Source: an uncultured Clostridia bacterium (GTDB taxonomy: Bacteria; Bacillota; Clostridia; TANB77; CAG-508). Taken from it: 10,885 nucleotides of DNA. Of the stretch, positions 1 to 6,097 are shown one piece after another. The notes under the pieces were generated by a model that saw nothing but the letters and a program-made list of their open reading frames with translations, made no database searches and was not told the origin of the DNA. The position numbers and the translations under genes were made by a program. The stretch spans positions 1-10,885 of the forward strand of contig CALYAH010000138.1 in the NCBI GenBank assembly GCA_944393455.1. Reading direction: 5' to 3'. The number at the start of each line of letters is the position of its first letter. The stretch's first letter is position 1.

Positions 1-14
1 CTTTTCTTTACTTA

Positions 15-206
15 TTATGCATTTTCTTTTTCTTTTTTTGCTACTACCTCTTTTCCATCATAGTATCCACAGTTTTTACAAACTCTATGTGGCATTACTG
101 GTTCATGGCAATGTGGGCAGCTTGAAAATGTTGGTCTTTCTTTTTTCCATGTTGATCTTTTTGAATGAGTTCTTGCTTTTGACCATCTTCTTTTTGGTTG
201 TGCCAT
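15..206 (-). CDS. rpmF: 50S ribosomal protein L32
   Basis: The 63-residue product is a structural protein of the large ribosomal subunit. The N-terminus is the basic L32 signature (MAQPKRRWSKARTHSKR). It is followed by a zinc ribbon with cysteines 30 and 33 (CPHC) and 43 and 46 (CKNC) and the conserved PHRVCKNCGYYDGKEV tail. Because all four cysteines are present, this is the zinc-binding C+ form. The length is normal for the family. The start is fixed by an unusually G-rich ribosome binding site (AGGGGGG, 220-214) seven bases upstream of the ATG. In many Firmicutes rpmF follows a YceD/DUF177 gene, but here it is preceded by an unrelated DUF5662 gene and has its own strong promoter. Its terminator lies outside the window. 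Identification is secure. Confidence 0.97.
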   Translation of the reverse strand: MAQPKRRWSKARTHSKRSTWKKERPTFSSCPHCHEPVMPHRVCKNCGYYDGKEVVAKKEKENA

Positions 207-305
207 TCTAATTCCCCCCTTGCTTAAAAGATATATGTATATATCTGTTTCATTTTTTATCTAAATTATTTTTATATAAGTCTATTCTTTTTTAGTCACT
301 ATAAA

Positions 306-334
306 ATTATACAAGTATTTTCCTTTTTTGTCAA
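306..334 (-). promoter_or_regulatory. Perfect-consensus housekeeping promoter for rpmF
   Basis: Reading leftward, TTGACA (334-329) is followed by exactly 17 bases and then TATAAT (311-306), a perfect match to the sigma-A consensus. The predicted transcript starts near 299, giving rpmF a leader of about 93 nt. This leader contains a near-perfect palindrome (229-246, AGATATAT arms around two bases) just upstream of the ribosome binding site. The stretch 207-385 holds no other gene. A strong promoter fits a ribosomal protein gene. Confidence 0.85.
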
Positions 335-385
335 TAGCTGTTGCATAGGATTTTCAAATTCCTTTTCATTATTATTAATTATATA

Positions 386-940
386 TCAACTTTTAACAGT
401 AACATACTTTTTATATATCTGCCTAATGTTTTGTTTAGTCAGTGTTTTATCTATCCCATTTTCTGCAACTTCTGTCAAAACTACTGTTACAAATTTCTCT
501 ATTTTAGGATTTATTCTACCTTTGTTTTTTTCTTTCTCTTTTTCCCAATAAGACAACTGATATTCTTTTGTCCAATTCTCTCCCTGATAAACAATCCCTG
601 CTGCTAATTTATCACAAATCATTTCTGCTGCATATTTATATGGCATAATAGGCGTTGAATCTGGCGCTGTTTGATCTACCCAATATTCTGCATGATGCCT
701 ATTTCTTCCTTTATGATGTAACCACGCTTCTGAATATCCCTTATCTTTTTTGGCTTCAGTAATTGGCGAGTGAGTTCCTACATAATATTTAACACCTTCC
801 CAAAATTCTGTTGGAGAATATTTTGATAGATCATGTACTAAACCTCTCCATGGCTCTCCTATTTTACAACATAATTTAAAAACTAACCACCTATGATGAG
901 TAATTAATTTTAGATGTTTTATTATATTTTTTAAAGGCAT
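386..940 (-). CDS. DUF5662 family protein
   Basis: The 184-residue product of unknown function matches my recollection of the DUF5662 family, found in Firmicutes and some phages. Conserved blocks visible are HLKLITHHRWLVFKLC (9-24), GLVHDLSKYSPTEFW (33-47), GYSEAWLHHKGRNRHHAEYW (68-87) and MPYKYAAEMICDKLAAG (near 100-116). The pattern of His15/His16, an HD pair at 36-37, HH at 75-76 and HH at 82-83 looks like metal ligands of an HD-like fold. This suggests a metal-dependent hydrolase, but that is inference and no reaction is known to me. There is no signal peptide or membrane segment. An AGGGAG motif (958-953) lies 12 bases before the ATG, slightly long but usable. No clear terminator is seen before the rpmF promoter. 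Confidence 0.85.
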   Translation of the reverse strand: MPLKNIIKHLKLITHHRWLVFKLCCKIGEPWRGLVHDLSKYSPTEFWEGVKYYVGTHSPITEAKKDKGYSEAWLHHKGRNRHHAEYWVDQTAPDSTPIMPYKYAAEMICDKLAAGIVYQGENWTKEYQLSYWEKEKEKNKGRINPKIEKFVTVVLTEVAENGIDKTLTKQNIRQIYKKYVTVKS

Positions 941-969
941 TTATATTTCACTCTCCCTTATCCTTCTTT

Positions 970-998
970 AGTTTACTATAAGTTTTTTTCAAAATCAA
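970..998 (-). promoter_or_regulatory. Possible promoter for the DUF5662 gene
   Basis: Reading leftward, TTGATT (998-993), a 17-base spacer and TAAACT (975-970) each match four of six consensus positions. The spacing and position, about 30 bases before the start codon, are right, but the match is moderate. The divergent gap to asnB (941-1058) must also hold the asnB promoter, for which I see no convincing candidate. Confidence 0.4.
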
Positions 999-1058
999 TA
1001 AATTTTCTCTACTTTTTTGCATACAATAATTTATATACAAAGTAAATGGAGGTATTTT

Positions 1059-2879
1059 ATGTGTGGTTTTGTTGGATTTGTTAATTTTGAAAAAGACATT
1101 TCAAATAATAAAACAGTATTAAAAAATATGAATCAAGCTCTAACTAGAAGAGGGCCTGATGAAGAAGGTTATTACATAGATAAACATGTTGCATTAGCTC
1201 ATAAAAGATTAATTGTTATTGACCCAGAAGGTGGAAAACAACCTATGATAGAAAGATTTTCTTTTGGTAAATATGTAATTGTTTATAATGGACAAATTTA
1301 TAATACTAAAGAATTAAAGAAAATTTTAAAAGAAAATGATTTTGAAATTAATACTCATTCTGATACAGAAATATTGTTAAAAAGCTATATATATTATGGC
1401 AAAGATGTAGTAAAACATCTTAATGGAATTTTTGCATTTGCTATTTTAGATACAAATAAACAAGAAGTATTTTTAGCTCGTGACCATTTTGGAATCAAAC
1501 CTTTTTACTATACTATAATAAAAGACACTTTTATATTTGCTTCTGAGCTTAAAGGATTGTTTGAATATCCAGGAGTTGAAAAAATCTTAAATGAACAAGG
1601 GATTTCTGAATTATTTGGAATTGGTCCTGCACATACCCCTGGAACAACTGTATTTAAAAACATATATGAAGTTAAACCTGCTCATTTTGGAGTATTTAAT
1701 ATCTCGGGGTTACATTTAAAACGTTATTGGAAATTAGAATCTAAAGAACATACCGATAGTCTTGGAAAAACTTGTGACAAATTAAAATTCTTATTAAATG
1801 ATTCAATTACTAAGCAGTTGGTATCTGATATGCCATTGTGTACCTTTTTATCTGGAGGATTAGATTCTAGTATTATAACAAAATTCGCTTCAGATTATTG
1901 TCAAAAGGAAGGATTGCCTCCTTTAGACACTTATTCTATAGATTATGTAGATAATGATAAAAATTTTGTTAAAAGCGATTTTCAACCAAATTCTGATAAT
2001 TTTTATATAGACCTTATGTCACAGTCTCTTCATACTAATCATCATAAAATTGTAATCGATACTCCTGAACTTGCAGATAGCTTAGAAGATGCTATGATAG
2101 CTCGTGATATGCCTGGTATGGCAGACATAGATTCTTCTTTATTGCTATTTTGTAAAAATGTAAAAAAAGACATGACAGTTGCCTTGACTTGTGAATGTGC
2201 AGATGAAATATTTGGTGGATATCCATGGTTCTTCCGTGAAGATGCACTAAAAAGCAATACCTTCCCTTGGTCAATTTCTTTAACAGAAAGGCAGGAACTA
2301 CTTAATCCTCAAATTGGAAATAAAATTAATTTAAAAGAATATGTTGATTATCGATATCAAGAAAGTTTAGCAGAAGTAGAAATCTTAGATTCTGATTCTC
2401 CTGAAACAGCGGAAAAAAGAAAGATATCATATCTTACTTTGAATTGGTTTATGCAAACACTTTTAGACCGTTCTGATAGAATGGCTATGTATAATGGCTT
2501 TGAAATACGTGTGCCTTTTTGTGATTATCGATTAGCTCAGTATGTATGGAATATTCCTTGGGAATGGAAAGCCTTAAAAGGTAGAGAAAAAGGATTACTT
2601 CGTTATGTTTGCAAGGATTTTCTTCCTTCTACTATTGTTGATAGAAAAAAATCACCTTATCCAAAAACGCATAATCCTACCTATCTTGCTAAGGTAAAAC
2701 AAATGTTAACTAAAATTATGGAAGATAAAAATGCTCCAATTAATAATTTATTAAATAGACAATATATTTTAGATATTTTAGAAACTGATGGAAAAGCTTT
2801 TACAAGACCTTGGTTCCGGTCAACTTATGGTCGGTCCTCAATTAATGGCGTATCTATGTCAGGTAAATATGTGGCTTGA
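1059..2879 (+). CDS. asnB: Asparagine synthase (glutamine-hydrolysing), frameshifted near the C-terminus
   Basis: The enzyme converts aspartate, glutamine and ATP to asparagine, glutamate, AMP and PPi in the cytoplasm. The start is the ATG at 1059, because MCGFVGF exposes the catalytic N-terminal cysteine and GGAGG (1048-1052) lies six bases upstream. The earlier in-frame ATG at 1017 would bury that cysteine. The N-terminal glutaminase domain shows RRGPDEEG, YNGQIYN (76-82, Gln where many homologues have Glu), THSDTEILL and ARDHFGIKPFYY. The synthetase domain has the PP-loop SGGLDSS (265-271) and CECADEIFGGYPWF from 378, where GEGADE is more usual. After RPWF (583-586) the protein reads 20 unrelated residues to a TGA. 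One extra C (2816 or 2817) shifts the frame, and the conserved ending is encoded in the next frame to 2907. The ancestral product would have 615 residues rather than 606. Family assignment is very secure; whether the shift is real is not. Confidence 0.93.
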   Translation: MCGFVGFVNFEKDISNNKTVLKNMNQALTRRGPDEEGYYIDKHVALAHKRLIVIDPEGGKQPMIERFSFGKYVIVYNGQIYNTKELKKILKENDFEINTHSDTEILLKSYIYYGKDVVKHLNGIFAFAILDTNKQEVFLARDHFGIKPFYYTIIKDTFIFASELKGLFEYPGVEKILNEQGISELFGIGPAHTPGTTVFKNIYEVKPAHFGVFNISGLHLKRYWKLESKEHTDSLGKTCDKLKFLLNDSITKQLVSDMPLCTFLSGGLDSSIITKFASDYCQKEGLPPLDTYSIDYVDNDKNFVKSDFQPNSDNFYIDLMSQSLHTNHHKIVIDTPELADSLEDAMIARDMPGMADIDSSLLLFCKNVKKDMTVALTCECADEIFGGYPWFFREDALKSNTFPWSISLTERQELLNPQIGNKINLKEYVDYRYQESLAEVEILDSDSPETAEKRKISYLTLNWFMQTLLDRSDRMAMYNGFEIRVPFCDYRLAQYVWNIPWEWKALKGREKGLLRYVCKDFLPSTIVDRKKSPYPKTHNPTYLAKVKQMLTKIMEDKNAPINNLLNRQYILDILETDGKAFTRPWFRSTYGRSSINGVSMSGKYVA

Positions 2880-2907
2880 GAGATATAATCCTAAATTAGA
2901 AGTATGA
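2818..2907 (+). pseudogene. asnB: Displaced conserved C-terminus of asnB in the +1 frame
   Basis: Skipping one C in TTCCGG (2814-2819) and reading from 2818 gives 29 residues containing GPQLMAYLCQVNMWLE, then a TGA at 2905-2907. This matches the usual clostridial AsnB ending, in which RPWF is followed by GQLM, GPQL and YL.Q.N.WLE. The in-frame product lacks it. The segment is the original 3' end of asnB, cut off by a one-base insertion. It has no start of its own. Confidence 0.85.
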
Positions 2908-2993
2908 GTAAAATATCCTAATTGAATTTGCAAATCTCTTGCATACCAAAATTCTATATTGTCTTTTTCTTCTGTATTGCTAATAGAATCAAA
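2908..2993 (-). pseudogene. DinD/BRO-N-like N-terminal fragment (truncated remnant)
   Basis: Reading leftward from 2993, one frame encodes about 28 residues beginning FDSISNTEEK and continuing FWYARDLQIQLGY. This resembles the N-terminus of DinD-type and BRO-N antirepressor-like proteins, which typically read F..I......G.E.WYAR.L...LGY. There is no ATG or ribosome binding site upstream. The similarity stops after LGY (2913), within a few bases of the original asnB stop at 2905-2907; beyond that the frame is only the antisense of asnB. I infer a small leftover of a phage- or mobile-element-type gene trapped downstream of asnB. Assignment is by motif memory only. Confidence 0.5.
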
Positions 2994-3005
2994 CTTAGAT
3001 AATGA

Positions 3006-3040
3006 AAAACTTGAGGTCACAATTTGTGACTTCAAGTTTT
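3006..3040. terminator. Long hairpin, likely asnB terminator
   Basis: Two 17-base arms (3006-3022 and 3024-3040) are complementary apart from one G/T pairing, with almost no loop, beginning AAAACTTGAG and ending CAAGTTTT. The rightward strand continues into TTTTCTTCT, so it can act as a factor-independent terminator about 100 bases after the original asnB stop. The symmetry also makes both strands encode a similar peptide, which is discussed as a finding. Confidence 0.6.
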
Positions 3041-3143
3041 CTTCTAGACCTCTCTTTCTCTTTTGTATTGTTTACATTTTCGGCATCAATAAATTTCTTT
3101 TCTATATTTCTTGCAGAGCTAAAATGTGATAATTTTATAAAAG
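3041..3143 (-). other. Gene-poor stretch, possible unidentified coding remnant
   Basis: No intact gene is present in 3041-3143. On the leftward strand one frame stays open from a TAA at 3171-3169 to a TAA at 2997-2995. It encodes a charged, protein-like string including ARNIEKKFIDAENV and NNTKEKERSRRKLEV. It has no ATG start and no ribosome binding site, and it overlaps the DinD-like fragment in another frame. It may be part of the same debris or simply non-coding. Confidence 0.25.
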
Positions 3144-3174
3144 AAATAAAGGCTACTAATTGTCGCCTTTATTT
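3144..3174 (-). terminator. Hairpin terminator after the 46-residue small gene
   Basis: Ten-base perfect arms AAATAAAGGC (3144-3153) and GCCTTTATTT (3165-3174) enclose an 11-base loop. It lies seven bases beyond the stop codon of the leftward small gene. The stem outer part is A/T-rich in both directions, so it may also work rightward as a second asnB terminator. Confidence 0.6.
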
Positions 3175-3180
3175 GTGGTT

Positions 3181-3321
3181 TTATACTCTCTGTTTCCTTA
3201 GATATTCCTCAACTTTATCTTGAATTTTTTTACTTGGGAAAACCGAATCCGGAGAATACTTAATCTTTTTGCTTGGTACTTCCTCTGTTTTTCTTATTTT
3301 TTTTACTATTTTTTTCCACAT
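3181..3321 (-). CDS. Small basic hypothetical protein (46 residues)
   Basis: This short gene encodes 46 residues starting MWKKIVKKIRKTEEVPSKKI and ending VEEYLRKQRV. The start is supported by a perfect AGGAGG (3336-3331) nine bases upstream of the ATG. An ATG nearer the binding site (3328-3326) meets a stop after seven codons. The stop codon is followed closely by a hairpin (3174-3144), as expected of a real small transcription unit. The protein is lysine-rich with no membrane segment and no cysteine. A predicted amphipathic helix occupies the N-terminus and another the C-terminus, with a loop around YSPDSVFPSK. I do not recognise the family. It lies 142 bases downstream of mutS, in the position where mutL often sits, but nothing in it resembles MutL. 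Confidence 0.6.
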   Translation of the reverse strand: MWKKIVKKIRKTEEVPSKKIKYSPDSVFPSKKIQDKVEEYLRKQRV

Positions 3322-3412
3322 AATTTCATTCCTCCTGATATTTATCTTTCTAATTTAAATTAATATAATGAATATATATAAATTTTTCTTTATTAGAACA
3401 GGAATTTTATGA

Positions 3413-3443
3413 ATTATATTATGTTATTATTTTAGCATATCAA
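3413..3443 (-). promoter_or_regulatory. Possible promoter for the 46-residue small gene
   Basis: Reading leftward, TTGATA (3443-3438) and TATAAT (3418-3413) are separated by 19 bases, which is longer than ideal. An alternative pairing uses TTGCAA and TAAAAT with 17 bases just upstream. Either would start a transcript between mutS and the small gene. No strong mutS terminator is visible in 3322-3463, so read-through from mutS is also possible. Confidence 0.35.
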
Positions 3444-3463
3444 TATGTTTTTTGCAATCTTTA

Positions 3464-6079
3464 TTATTTCATTTTTTCTTTAATTCTAACTAAAGTATTT
3501 AAAGCATCAATTGGAGTTAATTCGTTTAAATTAATCTTATCAATTTCATGGGCAATCTCTGCTAATTTATAATTATATAAATCAAATTGCCCTTCTACTT
3601 GTTTTTTGTCTTGTTTCTCTTGCTTTTTGCCAGTCATTATATTTTTTCTTTCTAAAGAACGCAAGATTTCATTTGCTTTTTGTGTAACAACTTTTGGAAC
3701 TCCTGCAAGTCTTGCTACATGAATTCCATAACTTTCATCTGTTCCTCCTCTTACAATTTTCCTTAAAAAGATAATATCTTCGCCTTTTTCCTTTACCGCA
3801 ATTGAATAGTTTTTAATTCCTTCTAATTTATCTTCTAATTCAGTCAATTCATGATAATGAGTAGCAAATAGTGTTTTAGCTCCACATTTTTCTTTGTCTG
3901 CTATAAATTCTGCTACTGCCCATGCAATAGATAAACCATCATAAGTTGATGTTCCTCTTCCTATTTCATCTAATATAATTAAGCTATTAGGTGTTGCTTC
4001 TTTTAATATAGTTGCAACTTCCATCATTTCTACCATAAAAGTACTTTGCCCCATACTTAAATCATCAGAAGCTCCTACTCTTGTAAATATTTTATCAACT
4101 ACACCTATTCTAGCTGATTCTGCTGGTACAAAGCTTCCACATTGTGCCATTAAAGTAATTAGTGCTACTTGTCTCATATAAGTAGATTTACCAGCCATAT
4201 TAGGTCCTGTTATAATTGATAATCTATTTTCTTGCTTGTCTAAATAAGTGTCATTTTCTACAAAACTTCCTTCTCCTAATATTTTTTCGATAACAGGATG
4301 TCTTCCATTTTGTATGTCTATAGTTCCTGAAGAATTAACTTCTGGCATACAGTAATTCATATCTTCAGCTACCACAGCAAATGAAGTAATGACATCTAAA
4401 CTAGATATTACTTCACTTGTTGTTTGAAGTCTTATAACATTTTTTGCAATTTCTTCTCTAATTTCTACAAATGCATCATATTCAAGATTTACTACTTTTT
4501 CCTCTGCTCCTAATATCTGATTTTCTAAGTTTTTCAATTCTTCTGTTATGTATCTTTCTGCGTTAGTTAAAGTTTGCTTTCTAATAAATCTTTCTGGAAC
4601 TTGGTCTAAATAAGATTTTGTTACCTCTATAAAATATCCAAATACTTTATTAAATCCTATTTTTAAGTTTTTAATTCCAGTTTTTTCTTTTTCCTCTGCT
4701 TCTAGTTGAACAAGCCAGTTCTTTCCTTCTGTTTGCGCTGTTTTTAATTTATCAATTTCTTCGTCATATCCTAATTTTATAATGCCTCCATCTTTAATTG
4801 TCATAGGTGGATCATCTACAATTGCTTTATCTATTAATTCATAAATATCTTGTAGCTCATCAAGTTTTTCATATAGTTCTTTTAATAAATCTGATTTACA
4901 TTCTTTTAATATCTTTTTTACTTCTGGCAATTTAAGTAAAGAATTCTTTAAAGTAACCATATCTCTAGCATTTGCATTTCCATAAGCCATTTTTCCTGCC
5001 AATCTTTCAATATCATAAACTTTTTTTAGATTTTCAATTATGTCTCCTCTTAACATTATATTATCTTTTAGTTCTTTTACAGCATTTAGCCTTTTATTAA
5101 TTTCTAAAACATCTACTAAAGGGTCATTAAGCCATCTTCGTAAAAGCCTTCCTCCCATAGATGTAGCTGTTTTATCTAATACCCAAAGTAAAGTTCCTTT
5201 TTTAGATTTATCTCGCATTTTTTCTGTTATTTCAAGATTTCGTCTTGCATTAATATCAAGTGACATATATTTTGAAAGGTTATAAATTGTTATTTTATTT
5301 ATATGGTCTAAACTAGTTTTTTGTGTTTCTTCTATATATTCTACTAAACTATTTATAGAACTTAATGCTAATTTTCTTTCTTCTAGATTTTCAATTTTTC
5401 TTTCATTATTATCAACTACATTGAATCTTAAATTAATATTATTTAATTCACTTGTGAAGAATTTATCATTAAATTTTGTTACATATACATTTTCAAATCT
5501 TTCTTTTATTTTGCTTATCTCTTCTTTACAATCTGCCATCATTGAATTTACTACTAATTCAGATGGTGTATATCTTGCAATTTCATCTAACAATATTGGA
5601 AAATTGTTATTGTCTTTTATTTCTGATGAATAAAATTCTCCTGTTGATATATCACATATACTAATTCCAAAATATATTCCTGTTTTAAAAATAGACATTA
5701 TGTAATTATTTTTTCTTTCTTCTAACATATTGCTGTCTACCAATGTTCCTGGAGTTACTACTCTAATAACACCTCTTTTTACAATCCCTTTTGTTTTTTT
5801 AGGATCTTCTAATTGCTCACATATTGCTACTTTATATCCTTTTGCAATTAGTCTTGAAACATATATTTCTGCTGCATGATGAGGAACACCACACATTGGT
5901 GCTCTTTCTTCTTGACCGCAATCTTTTCCTGTTAAAGTTAATTCTAATTCTCTTGATGCAGTTATTGCATCATCAAAGAACATTTCATAAAAATCTCCTA
6001 AACGATAAAATAAAATACAGTCTTTATATTCTTCTTTTGTTTCAAGATATCTTTGCATCATAGGTGAATATTCTGCCAT
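3464..6079 (-). CDS. mutS: DNA mismatch repair protein MutS
   Basis: The 871-residue protein recognises base mismatches and small loops after replication and starts repair. The N-terminal mismatch-binding domain has the Phe-x-Glu signature (F30, E32 in GDFYEMFF) that intercalates at the mismatch. The connector, lever and clamp domains follow. The C-terminal ABC-type ATPase shows Walker A GPNMAGKST (625-633), Walker B with signature DEIGRGTST (704-712) and the switch FATHYHEL. QFDLY at 831-835 resembles a sliding-clamp-binding motif (QxxLF type). The C-terminus TPIDALNTLVRIKEK matches the family end. Length is normal and the gene is intact. GAAGGAG (6094-6088) lies eight bases before the ATG. 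It is the second gene of an operon with miaB, 18 bases downstream of the miaB stop. mutL, which commonly follows mutS in Clostridia, is absent here. Confidence 0.98.
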   Translation of the reverse strand: MAEYSPMMQRYLETKEEYKDCILFYRLGDFYEMFFDDAITASRELELTLTGKDCGQEERAPMCGVPHHAAEIYVSRLIAKGYKVAICEQLEDPKKTKGIVKRGVIRVVTPGTLVDSNMLEERKNNYIMSIFKTGIYFGISICDISTGEFYSSEIKDNNNFPILLDEIARYTPSELVVNSMMADCKEEISKIKERFENVYVTKFNDKFFTSELNNINLRFNVVDNNERKIENLEERKLALSSINSLVEYIEETQKTSLDHINKITIYNLSKYMSLDINARRNLEITEKMRDKSKKGTLLWVLDKTATSMGGRLLRRWLNDPLVDVLEINKRLNAVKELKDNIMLRGDIIENLKKVYDIERLAGKMAYGNANARDMVTLKNSLLKLPEVKKILKECKSDLLKELYEKLDELQDIYELIDKAIVDDPPMTIKDGGIIKLGYDEEIDKLKTAQTEGKNWLVQLEAEEKEKTGIKNLKIGFNKVFGYFIEVTKSYLDQVPERFIRKQTLTNAERYITEELKNLENQILGAEEKVVNLEYDAFVEIREEIAKNVIRLQTTSEVISSLDVITSFAVVAEDMNYCMPEVNSSGTIDIQNGRHPVIEKILGEGSFVENDTYLDKQENRLSIITGPNMAGKSTYMRQVALITLMAQCGSFVPAESARIGVVDKIFTRVGASDDLSMGQSTFMVEMMEVATILKEATPNSLIILDEIGRGTSTYDGLSIAWAVAEFIADKEKCGAKTLFATHYHELTELEDKLEGIKNYSIAVKEKGEDIIFLRKIVRGGTDESYGIHVARLAGVPKVVTQKANEILRSLERKNIMTGKKQEKQDKKQVEGQFDLYNYKLAEIAHEIDKINLNELTPIDALNTLVRIKEKMK

Positions 6080-6097
6080 AGCTTTATCTCCTTCTTT

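Noticed and set aside
17..211. Rightward 64-codon open frame opposite rpmF
   Set aside because: It is the antisense shadow of L32, with no ribosome binding site and a leucine/phenylalanine-rich composition typical of antisense frames in AT-rich DNA.
1017..1058. Upstream ATG extending asnB by 14 codons
   Set aside because: It would bury the catalytic cysteine that must follow the initiator Met, and the GGAGG ribosome binding site lies downstream of it.
941..1058. T-box leader for asnB
   Set aside because: The divergent gap is only 118 bases. No T-box sequence, specifier stem or terminator hairpin could be seen.
3002..3223. Rightward 73-codon open frame after asnB
   Set aside because: It has no ribosome binding site, runs through two hairpins and is antisense to the small gene at 3181-3321. 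Its only interesting part is the palindrome reported as a finding.
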